DNA of 64,000 nt from assembly GCA_025057975.1 (NCBI GenBank), contig JANWUV010000008.1, positions 62,001-126,000 on the forward strand. The letters are read 5' to 3'. The notes beneath the pieces were generated by a model, which was not told the origin of the DNA, made no database searches, and worked only from the letters and a program-made list of their open reading frames with translations. The translations under genes were made by a program, and so were the position numbers. Numbering within the stretch: the stretch's first letter is position 1; the number at the start of each line of letters is the position of its first letter. This document shows positions 1 to 7,657 of this stretch, in pieces. The stretch comes from Chloracidobacterium sp. (GTDB taxonomy: Bacteria > Acidobacteriota > Blastocatellia > Chloracidobacteriales > Chloracidobacteriaceae).

Positions 1-766
1 ACGCCGAGATGTCCACAGCTTCGACGCCGATCGAGCGACGGCGCACGCGCCCTAGCGTTCGCAGGTCGGGGAGGATGTCTTTCAAAATGTTGACGGGGAT
101 GGCGAAGCCGAGTCCCTGACCGCGCGCCAGCACCAGCGTGTTGATGCCAATGACTTCGCCAGTCAGCGCCACCAGCGGCCCGCCAGAATTGCCGAAGTTA
201 ATCGCGGCGTCGGTTTGTAGAAAGTCGTCATACGCTCCATCGAGTCCGCTGCGTCCTTTGCCGCTGATGATGCCGACCGTTACCGTGTGGTCAAGTTCAA
301 AGGGGCTGCCGATAGCGATCACCCAGTCGCCGACTCGTACGGCGTCGCTGTCGCCCAACGCCAGTGCAGGAAGCGGTTTTTGTCCGACATCCACTTCGAG
401 GAGCGCCAAGTCAGTCGCTTCGTCATAACCTCGCACACTGGCGGCCAGCGTGCGGCCGTCCTGCGTGACAACCAGAATTGGGCCGCCCACCTTAAGCGCG
501 TCCCGGATGACGTGGAAGTTGGTGACAATCTCACCCTTGGCGTCGAGACAGAACCCGCTGCCGATGGATGTGCCGCCATCTTCGGAAACCGATTGAATGT
601 TAACGACGCCGCCGTTGGTACGCGCCACAACATCCGCAATTGTTGGGAGCGTCGTTGTGGATGGCGACCGCGTCGCCGGTCGTTGCGCCGCCGGTCGTTG
701 CGCCGCCGAAGCGCCGCTGAACCACATCAGTAAGCCAATGAGGAAAGGAACACAAGACCTGTTCAT
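1..766 (-). CDS. HtrA/DegP-family trypsin-like serine protease, 3' end outside window
   Basis: Secreted or periplasmic serine protease of the HtrA/Deg family, which removes damaged envelope proteins. The visible 255 residues start at ATG 766 and run off the window edge. Residues 1-21 look like a signal peptide (hydrophobic FLIGLLMWF, then ASA). The trypsin triad is complete: His85 in TNFHVI, Asp119 in TDLALLEV, Ser194 in GNSGGPL. PDZ domains, normal for the family, would lie beyond base 1 and cannot be seen. The start overlaps the stop of the 64-residue gene upstream by four bases (ATGA), so the protease is probably translated with the V4R/ferredoxin/kinase cluster. Deg proteases help repair photosystem II in cyanobacteria; a similar role here is inference. 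Confidence 0.9.
   Translation of the reverse strand, partial: MNRSCVPFLIGLLMWFSGASAAQRPAAQRPATRSPSTTTLPTIADVVARTNGGVVNIQSVSEDGGTSIGSGFCLDAKGEIVTNFHVIRDALKVGGPILVVTQDGRTLAASVRGYDEATDLALLEVDVGQKPLPALALGDSDAVRVGDWVIAIGSPFELDHTVTVGIISGKGRSGLDGAYDDFLQTDAAINFGNSGGPLVALTGEVIGINTLVLARGQGLGFAIPVNILKDILPDLRTLGRVRRRSIGVEAVDISA
675..704. repeat. Tandem 15-bp duplication inside the protease gene
   Basis: Two perfect adjacent copies of GCCGGTCGTTGCGCC. On the coding strand they give AQRPA-AQRPA just after the predicted signal-peptide cleavage region of the HtrA protein. This is in frame and probably a slippage duplication in a disordered linker. Confidence 0.85.
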
Positions 767-957
767 TGGTTTGACTGAGACGGAACCCAAACAGGCGGAG
801 GCGACGACGGCGACTCCTCCACCACGGCCGGCGGCGGCGCAGCGGCGGTTTCACTTTGGAGCAGGGCGGCTAAGCGCTCGGCGTCGTAGCCGCAGGCTTC
901 GGCTAGGCGTTCTCGAATCGCATGCAGTTTTTCAAGGAAGCGCGGCTTGCGGTACAT
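763..957 (-). CDS. Small conserved protein (64 aa) with LxxIRE-type helix
   Basis: Short protein of unknown function. The N-terminal half is a charged helix (FLEKLHAIRERL) of a type I recall from short bacterial proteins that carry an IRExL motif. The C-terminal half is Pro/Ala/Ser-rich and probably disordered. It starts at ATG 957, five bases after the kinase stop, and its stop overlaps the HtrA start (ATGA). This tight packing is the main reason to accept it as a gene. No signal peptide or metal site is seen. It may couple translation of the kinase and protease. Confidence 0.65.
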   Translation of the reverse strand: MYRKPRFLEKLHAIRERLAEACGYDAERLAALLQSETAAAPPPAVVEESPSSPPPVWVPSQSNQ

Positions 958-962
958 CAGTA

Positions 963-2777
963 TCAGGTTGTTTCCGGCGGCGTGTATGTTGCCGGGCGAA
1001 ACGTCGTTAGGCGAAAAACATTGACGAACGTGTGCGGCGGGCGGCGCTCAAGATGCACGTAGGCGCGCGCCACCGGCGCCCAAGCGTCGTCCAGTATCAT
1101 ACCGACCGGCTGATATTCGGCAATCACTAATCCGTTCGACGCCAGCGAAATCCGCCCTGAGGGATGAAAAAAAGTGACGAAATCCCCATGATTTTTGGCG
1201 GCGTAAGCCGCCTCGCCCAGGTCTTGCGCCGCCACTTCGCGGTCGCCGCGAAAGGTCAGCAACCGCATGGGTTGCTGACCACCGTCGCCGAATAGCGCCA
1301 CCTGAAAATCACCTTCCCCGGAAGCGCGCAGCAAGGTCAACGCCGGCGCAGGAAGCGCGATGCGATACTTAATGCGGCCGCGCGCGTCTAGCCACGTCAC
1401 CGCTGGATGAATCGGTCCCGACGACACCAACACGTCGTCCTCACTCAGAACGACAAGCTGTGGCGACTGAAGGTAGTTGTACAACTCGATTTCCCATTGT
1501 CGTCGCCCCTCCAGTGAGTACCCGGCGACCAGCGCCTTGTTGGCTAGAATCAGCAGGGTTTCGGACGGCGTGACCGCTAGGCTCGTTACCGGAAAGAGGA
1601 GTTGGAAAAGGCGGCGCGGCGCGTGCTCGGTCGCTGTGAGGGCGTAGAGATGGCGATTCGTGGCAAAGTAGCTGGTCCTCGCCTGCAGTGTCGGTGCGGC
1701 CGCCGCCGTAATCCGCTCCGGGAGGAAATAGGGTACGAACCGTCGTCGGTCTAGCTCAAGAAAGCCGGTTGTCCGGTCGTCCACAATGTACACCACCGCG
1801 CGCCGACTTGGGTTGAGCGTAAACAGTTGTTGGCTGCCAGCCAGTTCATAGCTAAACAGTGGTTCGAGTACCGAGATGTGTTCTGAGACGTGTTCCTGCG
1901 CTGGTGGGGCCGGCGCTTGCGTTGTATCGTCGGCGGGCAGCGGTGCGTCGCCGCTATAGCCGACAGCGAAGACGCTCACGCCGGCCGGCGCGGACAGTGA
2001 CGCAAGTTGAGCCTCCAAGAGGTAGTGGAGCGCCTGCGCCGATCTGGGTCGCTCAGCAGGTGATTTCTGCAGGAGTTTAGCGACGATAGGCCGGACGGCT
2101 TCCGGTATCGGGTTCAAATCGGGCGGCTGCTTAGCATGCTTGACAAAGAGTTCCTCTGGTAAGCCCTGAAAGGGTCGGTCGCCGGTAAGCAGTTCATAGA
2201 AGATGACGCCGAGTGAGTAGAGGTCGCTGGCGTACGTTGCGAAGTCATAAAACTGCTCCGGTGCCATGTAAGCCGGGGAACCGTTCGGCTTTTGTCGGTC
2301 AAACACATTCGCTAAATGATTGGCGATACCGAGGTCGGCGATTTTGTAGGTGGTTCTGCCAGCGGCGTCGGGAAAGACCAGAATGTTTTCCGGCTTCAAA
2401 TCACGGTGTAGCACCTGACGGTCGTGCGCGTAGGCTAGACCGGCGGCCACATCCCGCATCACCTCCGCAGCCTCCCTCATCGGCAGCGCGCCGCGCCGGT
2501 TGAGAACGTCCCGCAGGCTTCCACCAGCGGCGTATTCCAGCACCAACTTGTTGCGCGCGCCTTCCTGCCCGTAAATCACGTCGAAGCACCGAACAATGTT
2601 GGAGTGCTGAAGCGCCGTCAGCGAGGAAAGCTCGCGAAAAAAGAAATGGGCGGCGCGGCCGCCGCCCAGGAATTCCTTGACGGCGTATAGGTCGCCGGTG
2701 GTTGTGTCCCGCGCCAGATAGACGACGGCGTGCGCGCCGCTGCCGAGGACTTTGATGTTTTCGTAGAAGGCCGTCAT
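963..2777 (-). CDS. Ser/Thr protein kinase with C-terminal propeller-like domain
   Basis: Eukaryotic-type Ser/Thr kinase of 604 residues. The kinase domain (about 1-260) has the Gly-rich loop GSGAHAVV (12-19), Lys34 in AVKEF, catalytic HRD 124-126 (HRDLKPEN), the metal loop as DLG 148-150 instead of DFG, and YMAPE. Residues about 310-600 have no membrane segment and show repeated beta-strand patterns suggesting a propeller-like sensor. An in-frame TTG at 2867 would add 30 residues with no kinase homology; ATG 2777 puts the start directly before the kinase fold, although neither start has a clear ribosome-binding site. It is the distal signalling gene of the cluster, 73 bp after the V4R gene. 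The Synechocystis slr0144-slr0152 operon also ends in a Ser/Thr kinase gene. Confidence 0.9.
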   Translation of the reverse strand: MTAFYENIKVLGSGAHAVVYLARDTTTGDLYAVKEFLGGGRAAHFFFRELSSLTALQHSNIVRCFDVIYGQEGARNKLVLEYAAGGSLRDVLNRRGALPMREAAEVMRDVAAGLAYAHDRQVLHRDLKPENILVFPDAAGRTTYKIADLGIANHLANVFDRQKPNGSPAYMAPEQFYDFATYASDLYSLGVIFYELLTGDRPFQGLPEELFVKHAKQPPDLNPIPEAVRPIVAKLLQKSPAERPRSAQALHYLLEAQLASLSAPAGVSVFAVGYSGDAPLPADDTTQAPAPPAQEHVSEHISVLEPLFSYELAGSQQLFTLNPSRRAVVYIVDDRTTGFLELDRRRFVPYFLPERITAAAAPTLQARTSYFATNRHLYALTATEHAPRRLFQLLFPVTSLAVTPSETLLILANKALVAGYSLEGRRQWEIELYNYLQSPQLVVLSEDDVLVSSGPIHPAVTWLDARGRIKYRIALPAPALTLLRASGEGDFQVALFGDGGQQPMRLLTFRGDREVAAQDLGEAAYAAKNHGDFVTFFHPSGRISLASNGLVIAEYQPVGMILDDAWAPVARAYVHLERRPPHTFVNVFRLTTFRPATYTPPETT

Positions 2778-2850
2778 GGGGGGGGATATGACCTTTAGCG
2801 TTCGTCGCCTACCGGCACGCAGATAGTCGTCAAGAAATCTGGGGGAGTTT

Positions 2851-3495
2851 CTAGACTGTCGCCACAACCTGCTCGTGCGTCATGCCGGCTTTGATCTTCT
2901 CCTGAATGCCGCGCAGCCGCCCGGCGCCGGTCACAACAAAACGGCTGGCTTCTGCGCCGCGCGAGATGCACGCAGTTTGGACGCAATCAAGGTCGTGGCC
3001 GCTAATGTGGCTCAGCATGCCAGCGAGAATGCCCGCAATCATCGGATCGGAAAAATCCTCCTCGTCACGAATGACTTCGGCGAAAATGGAATCTTCCAGC
3101 GCCGCTGTGACGATGCCCGTCTCCCGAGCCTGCGACACGTCAATCGTCATCAGTCCCCAGCCGTGATAGACGAAATATTCACGGAAGAAGCGTAGAAACA
3201 TCGAGATCGGCATTTCGCGGAGCTGAAGGTTGCCTACCGCCTGCGCTTCGCGTTCCAGCCGGCGCATGATGCGTTCTCCCCAGATTTTTCCGCAGGTTTT
3301 AAAAATGACCGGCCACGCAGGGCCGGCTTCGTCCTTGACGGCGGTGTACACACCCGCCAGGAAGTCGGTTGACAGGAGGCATAAGCGCGTTTTGGCTGGG
3401 TTCCACAACACGCCTTCGCGCAGGTCAAAGCCCAACCGTGATTCGTCAAAAAAACTCTCCAAACCCTCAAGTAAATCCACCGTAGCACGCATCAT
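2851..3495 (-). CDS. V4R-domain protein (4-vinyl-reductase / BchJ-like), first copy
   Basis: A 214-residue V4R protein. This small-molecule-binding fold was named from BchJ, once assigned to 4-vinyl reduction of chlorophyllide, and is now often viewed as a tetrapyrrole or ligand carrier. The C-terminal part has the typical Cys-containing strand (HDLDCVQTACISRG followed by SRFVV). The region around EYFVYHGWG matches the hydrophobic strand seen in V4R domains. It starts ATGATG at 3495 and overlaps the upstream stop by four bases (ATGA), so the phycobiliprotein-like protein and this one are probably made together. The second V4R gene at 4739-5401 is a diverged paralogue. Pigment binding is inferred from family and context, not from a visible catalytic site. 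Confidence 0.85.
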   Translation of the reverse strand: MMRATVDLLEGLESFFDESRLGFDLREGVLWNPAKTRLCLLSTDFLAGVYTAVKDEAGPAWPVIFKTCGKIWGERIMRRLEREAQAVGNLQLREMPISMFLRFFREYFVYHGWGLMTIDVSQARETGIVTAALEDSIFAEVIRDEEDFSDPMIAGILAGMLSHISGHDLDCVQTACISRGAEASRFVVTGAGRLRGIQEKIKAGMTHEQVVATV

Positions 3496-4091
3496 GCCCC
3501 GTAGTCCTCCGACAAGACATTCATGGCGAGGTCAAGATAAGGCGACAGCAACCGAAAGCTTGTCGGTTGCAGGTCCTGCTGACACTCACGTTTGACGACA
3601 TAGTACATGTGGTAAATGGACTTAACCTTCCCTTTGAAGGCTTTGAGTTTCGTCGCCAGCGCCGGGTCAATCTTGGCGAAGGCTTCCCGCATCGCCGCGG
3701 TCTGTCCAACTTCCGGGAAGTCAAACGCCTGCAAAATGGTTTTCATCCAGATGAGGAGCTTATTCTCAAACCAGCGCGGGTCTTCAATCAGCATCGAAAG
3801 CGTGGCGTATGACAGTACATAACGCGCGTCGCGGACGCACTTCGCCGTAGCATGCTCGTGATGCTGTTCGTAGGGATACATCGTGTAGATTTCCTTTACG
3901 CTCCGACTAACGATACCGGTTTCCTTAGCACGGATATCCTTCGCCGCCGCGATATGCGCGGAAAGATTGGGGTAGTAACTCTCCAGCTTGGCGAACTCGG
4001 CGTCGGTGAAGTATTTGCCCTCCGCCTGCCGAAACATGTTCGCCAAATCGGGGTGGCGGTGTGGTGGAACTACGGTGGCTGGTGCTGTCAT
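3492..4091 (-). CDS. Phycobiliprotein-like globin-fold protein with CxRD bilin-attachment motif
   Basis: A 199-residue, mostly helical protein similar to phycocyanin/allophycocyanin subunits. The key match is Cys85 in AKCVRDARYVLSYATLSM: phycobiliproteins attach bilin at the equivalent Cys84 within C-[LIVA]-R-D and continue with an aromatic-rich helix. The length also fits (about 160-180 in phycobiliproteins). Later helices (LKAFKGKVKSIYHMYYVVK) are compatible with the C-terminal globin helices. ATG 4091 is preceded by GGAGG about 13 bases upstream, and the stop overlaps the V4R start. Anoxygenic phototrophs lack phycobilisomes, so it is probably a sensor, carrier or assembly factor. The Pap operon of Synechocystis is reported to encode proteins with predicted bilin-binding domains. 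Bilin loading is unproven. Confidence 0.8.
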   Translation of the reverse strand: MTAPATVVPPHRHPDLANMFRQAEGKYFTDAEFAKLESYYPNLSAHIAAAKDIRAKETGIVSRSVKEIYTMYPYEQHHEHATAKCVRDARYVLSYATLSMLIEDPRWFENKLLIWMKTILQAFDFPEVGQTAAMREAFAKIDPALATKLKAFKGKVKSIYHMYYVVKRECQQDLQPTSFRLLSPYLDLAMNVLSEDYGA

Positions 4092-4194
4092 GGATGGAAA
4101 TCAACCTCCGTGAAGCCTTGGGCAGAGGACAGCGCGTAGGGAAACACAAGGAAACCCTACGCCGCAGCCGCCGCTCAGGGCAATGAGAGCAGGC

Positions 4195-4704
4195 TTATTT
4201 CTTGACTTGTGAAGCGCGGATGGCGCTTTCCGTCGCTACCCGCAAGAACTCGCTCGCGCCGGCGCTTGACCACGGCGACTGCGTCGAACGACCGCCGCCG
4301 TTGGTGTCCCAAGGGATGCTCTGGAAGAACGTAAAGGCGGCGATTTCGTCGGTTGGGGCTACCGCCGACGCAACAACGGCGACGGGTGCCGGCGCAGGAG
4401 AGGCATCGGCCGGCGGTGGGGCGACTTCCACCGGCAAAGGCAACAGCCCTTCCGTCGCGCGGCTGGTTGCCGCCGTTAGGCGTGTTGAAGACGGACGCGG
4501 CGCCGACCGGACAGGAGCGCCACCGCGTTGCGCCCAAGGCACAAGCTCCGTGAAAAACACCTCGGCGGTATCCTCCAAACTCAGCGCCGCGCGAGCACGC
4601 TGGATAGCCAAGTTGAGCTTTTCACGACAGCGTGCAATCCGCGCCAGCAACGCCTCTTGTTCATCAAGTAAATCTTGGGGGAGCGAAAGACTAAGACTCG
4701 TCAT
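4195..4704 (-). CDS. Unrecognised protein with two FF..PW motifs
   Basis: No family recognised (169 residues). Residues 10-45 form a charged amphipathic helix or coiled coil. This is followed by FFTELVPW (50-57), a Pro/Ala-rich linker (about 60-120) and a related FFQSIPW (126-132). The two aromatic-PW motifs at the ends of a flexible linker look like short docking motifs for a partner protein. No signal peptide or membrane segment is seen. It lies between the two pigment-type genes with gaps of 34 and 103 bp on the same strand, which supports its being a real gene of the cluster. Confidence 0.7.
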   Translation of the reverse strand: MTSLSLSLPQDLLDEQEALLARIARCREKLNLAIQRARAALSLEDTAEVFFTELVPWAQRGGAPVRSAPRPSSTRLTAATSRATEGLLPLPVEVAPPPADASPAPAPVAVVASAVAPTDEIAAFTFFQSIPWDTNGGGRSTQSPWSSAGASEFLRVATESAIRASQVKK

Positions 4705-4738
4705 GTTCTGTACCTTTTGAAGTTAGGCGGATACATTG

Positions 4739-5401
4739 TCAGTCGATGAGCTTCTCCATGATTTCTTGCGCCGACGCGCCTTCGCGCCGCCAGAACTCAG
4801 CCGCATTGACCTTTTTCTGAGAACCGACAATAAACTTACAGCAGTCATTGCCCATTGAGTAGCACTGCACCTCAATCCCTCCGCGCTCCTCACGGTCAAA
4901 GACGCTGAAGACGCCGGCAAACATGCCGGCATACATATAGCAAACTGGCTTACCGACTTGCTCCATTGCCTTTGCCACGGCGGAGTTCTTGATGGTGATA
5001 AAAACCATGCCTTGCTTTTCAAAGCTGAAGTCAATTGCCCATGCACCCCAGCCTTCAGCTGTCAGCGGCCACCACCAAGATTCGAGGACGAACTTGCGGT
5101 TCATTTGCCAGATATCGAGTTTACCGCCGCCGAACTCGTGGCGCATTTTTTCAGCAAAGCGCTTCATGTCACTGACGCCCCACTCGTAGCCGCATTTGTA
5201 CATTACAAGGTTAGAGGCGTCACCAATTTCTTCATCCAGTCCGGCATGGAGACTGGTGATAAAGTCTTCTGACGCATAGACGCCGCGCTGACCGTCGCGG
5301 AGACGAATCGTGCGGGTGCGCGGATCACGCGAAAGAAAGTCTTCTGGGACAAAGTAATTGTGGTAATTTTTGATGCCGCCGTCAGCGACGTTGATGGCCA
5401 T
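4739..5401 (-). CDS. V4R-domain protein, second copy
   Basis: A 220-residue V4R protein. The C-terminal Cys-rich strand pattern (REERGGIEVQCYSMGNDCC followed by KFIVG) is the V4R signature, and an aromatic stretch (ESWWWPLTAEGWGAW) precedes it. ATG 5401 is preferred over GTG 5410 because AAGGAG lies eight bases before the ATG. It differs clearly from the copy at 2851-3495; paired V4R genes are also a feature of the Synechocystis slr0144-slr0152 operon. Probable role: binding a tetrapyrrole or related ligand in the cytosol. A 141-bp gap with an A7T5 tract (5468-5479) separates it from the upstream ferredoxin gene and could hold an internal promoter. Confidence 0.87.
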   Translation of the reverse strand: MAINVADGGIKNYHNYFVPEDFLSRDPRTRTIRLRDGQRGVYASEDFITSLHAGLDEEIGDASNLVMYKCGYEWGVSDMKRFAEKMRHEFGGGKLDIWQMNRKFVLESWWWPLTAEGWGAWAIDFSFEKQGMVFITIKNSAVAKAMEQVGKPVCYMYAGMFAGVFSVFDREERGGIEVQCYSMGNDCCKFIVGSQKKVNAAEFWRREGASAQEIMEKLID

Positions 5402-5542
5402 ATATGTCACTCCTTGATGGAAATGGCTATTGACGCCGTGTGTGCTATACGCAAGTCCGCTTGGGAGAAAAAAATTTTTAGGGACATCAGTGAACGCCGG
5501 CGCTAAGGCAATGCTTAAGGCCGAACTTGAGCTTAGGAAGCC

Positions 5543-6016
5543 TTACGTAGCCGACGCCGCCAGTTTAGTCATATCAAAGTCTTCGCCTTCGAGTTCTAGG
5601 ATTCTGGACTTTGTAATGATTTTCCCGCGATCAATCAAGACGCGACCATCGCGCGGGTGAAGGATCGGCACTTCAGCGCGCTTGCCGATGAGCGCCCGCA
5701 AGTCGTCAATGCTTTGCACATACATCCCTTCAGGCAACTCAACGACGACGCCGTCGCCGATGATGCGCGCCTGACAGGACAACCGTGAACGGGCAGTCGC
5801 GCCGGTGATCGTCCCAAGTGTTCGAATTTCGCGTTCCGTACGCGGGGTTAGGGATTGTTCGCCCTTGATGACGAAAACATGGCAGGTTGCACATAGTCCC
5901 ATACCGCCGCACGCCATCGCCACCTCACACTGTGAAGCTAACAGCGTGTCGAGCACCTTGGTGTCCGTCTTAACCGAAATTGTCCTATTGATTGGCTGTA
6001 ACGTGATGCTTTTCAT
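5543..6016 (-). CDS. [2Fe-2S] ferredoxin with C-terminal extension
   Basis: A 157-residue 2Fe-2S ferredoxin. Cluster ligands are Cys36, Cys42, Cys45 and Cys81 (CGGMGLCATC and RLSC). The C-x5-C-x2-C spacing is that of adrenodoxin/bacterial ferredoxins rather than the C-x4-C-x2-C of plant-type photosynthetic ferredoxin. Residues about 98-157 are an extra segment not found in simple ferredoxins. It starts at ATG 6016, five bases after the FNR-like gene, so the two are certainly cotranscribed. Likely role: one-electron carrier to or from a partner in this cluster; the partner is unknown. Confidence 0.92.
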   Translation of the reverse strand: MKSITLQPINRTISVKTDTKVLDTLLASQCEVAMACGGMGLCATCHVFVIKGEQSLTPRTEREIRTLGTITGATARSRLSCQARIIGDGVVVELPEGMYVQSIDDLRALIGKRAEVPILHPRDGRVLIDRGKIITKSRILELEGEDFDMTKLAASAT

Positions 6017-6021
6017 AGCAA

Positions 6022-6717
6022 CTAACTCCAGCGCTCGACAGTAATGTTTGACTTTGGGATTCCGGCTGACTGGAAGGTTTGCTGATAAAACTTTATCTCG
6101 GGATACTCACCTGCAGCATAAAATTTTGTATTTGGGTTTTCGAGATACAAGCTTCTCAGCATAACCGGTGTCACACGCCCCAGCCCACCAACCCATCCAA
6201 CAGGACGTGTTGGCTGGTTCAGGATTAGTATGCGCGTAAGTGGGCTGTTTTTTTCAAAATGCTTGAATTCATCATCGTAGAGGATTTGGCTTGAGTCAGT
6301 AAGTTCATGAAAGAGCGTAAGGCGGCGTTCTGGCTGACGAGTGAGAATGTAGTAGAAAAAGCTGCGTGCAGCTGGGATACAGTAATCCATGCCAATGAAG
6401 CAAACCGGATCTAAACTGTCAGTTTGTAACTTGAGCTGTCCCATTGGCTCAGTGACATGGATAATGTCACCAACTTTTACTTGGTCGTAAAATTGCGTTC
6501 CGAAATTGCCAATTCGTTTGACTGTTACCTGAAAATACTTTTGGTCATGGGGAGACGAGCTGAAAGTTAGGCAAGCTTGTCGTTCAGCATTGAGATGGAA
6601 AACGGCAAACTGTCCCGGTGTAAAGCTGAAAGGGTATTCTCCGAAGTCAAAAATAAACGAGCGTACATCTGTGGTTTCTTGAATAATGCGGCAAACAGTA
6701 TATGGTCGCGTGCTCAT
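6022..6717 (-). CDS. Ferredoxin-NADP reductase-like protein with degenerate cofactor motifs
   Basis: A 231-residue protein with the overall FNR pattern: an N-terminal beta-barrel with FTPGQF, and a C-terminal domain ending in a YAAGEYP...YQQTFQSAG region. The usual flavin motif RxYSxxS appears as CLTFSSS (49-55), lacking Arg and Tyr. The pyridine-nucleotide motif GGxGxxP appears as GMDYCIP (109-115). It may therefore have lost flavin or NAD(P)H binding, or bind them differently. It is the first gene of the pigment-type cluster, 45 bp after the coiled-coil gene. Its DNA is visibly AT-richer than its surroundings (6121-6180 is 26/60 G+C), which may point to transfer. Confidence 0.75.
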   Translation of the reverse strand: MSTRPYTVCRIIQETTDVRSFIFDFGEYPFSFTPGQFAVFHLNAERQACLTFSSSPHDQKYFQVTVKRIGNFGTQFYDQVKVGDIIHVTEPMGQLKLQTDSLDPVCFIGMDYCIPAARSFFYYILTRQPERRLTLFHELTDSSQILYDDEFKHFEKNSPLTRILILNQPTRPVGWVGGLGRVTPVMLRSLYLENPNTKFYAAGEYPEIKFYQQTFQSAGIPKSNITVERWS

Positions 6718-6762
6718 AGAAATAAGGTAAGGCTCTACAAGAGAATCGGGGTGTCGGCAGAG

Positions 6763-7557
6763 TTAACGCGTGCGGAGCGCCGCCAGTTCAGCTTCCAGAG
6801 CCTGAATATAGGCTGCCGTCTGGCTGTTGGTTTGGGCGACTTCCGCCACAATTGTCTCCAACTCCTGCGACAGACGGGCGTTCTCCGCCATTGCTTCGCG
6901 ATAGACCCGTAAAAGCGCCCTTTGGTAGTGATCTACCTGTTGGACGAACAGCTCCAACTCGGTTTCCGCCTCCTGAGCAGCGTCGAGCGTACCGAGCAGC
7001 GCCATATCCTTCTGTCCAATCCGGCGGTCGAGTTGAGCCTGATGACTGCGGAAGGCTGAAGCAATGGCGTCAAGATCAGCCTGCGCTTCCTGCATATCCA
7101 AAGCGGCTTCCCGCAGACGCTGCTGAAGGTAGAGGATATGGTTGACCAGTTGTTCGGTGTGCTCTGCAACGCGCGCCTGATGCGCAGCGACATCCCGGCG
7201 GATGGCTTCCAATTCACGGGTGACTTCGCCGACGGCTGCAAAGAAGTTGCGCAGAGCCGTGTCGTAGTGCGCCAGCTCATTGTTGCGTTCACGGAGAAAC
7301 CCAAGGGCTTCGTCCCGCTCATACCGAAGCTGCCGGATGGTGGTTTCCGCCACTTCCAAGCGCTTAATGCCGTGCCGAAGACCAGGAAAACGCTCAAGCG
7401 TGCGATTAATGAGGCTGACGCACCAGCGATAGAGAACACGGGTGACGGTTGGCAGCCGCTGAAGGCCGTACTGCTCTGGCGGTGCTGATGTGGGCGAAGG
7501 GGAAACGCCACTGGCTATCATCGCTCTGTCGAGGGCTTGGGCAATCGGGGGATGCAA
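6763..7557 (-). CDS. Coiled-coil protein of unknown function
   Basis: No family recognised. A 264-residue protein from TTG 7557, or 252 from ATG 7521; no good ribosome-binding site is seen for either. From about residue 65 to the end it is a nearly continuous charged coiled coil (for example LRERNNELAHYDTALRNFF and LRTR at the end). No signal peptide is seen; a short hydrophobic patch near residue 45 is too weak to call a membrane anchor. It lies 45 bp upstream of the FNR-like gene in the same direction and may be the first gene of the operon, possibly as a scaffold. Confidence 0.7.
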   Translation of the reverse strand: MHPPIAQALDRAMIASGVSPSPTSAPPEQYGLQRLPTVTRVLYRWCVSLINRTLERFPGLRHGIKRLEVAETTIRQLRYERDEALGFLRERNNELAHYDTALRNFFAAVGEVTRELEAIRRDVAAHQARVAEHTEQLVNHILYLQQRLREAALDMQEAQADLDAIASAFRSHQAQLDRRIGQKDMALLGTLDAAQEAETELELFVQQVDHYQRALLRVYREAMAENARLSQELETIVAEVAQTNSQTAAYIQALEAELAALRTR

Positions 7558-7657
7558 AGGTGAACTGCAGTCGCAAGGATACTCAAACTTTCTAAGAAGT
7601 CACTGTCTTTTTTTCCAGCAGTTACCGGATAAGGTGACAAATTATGTCATCTTGCCG

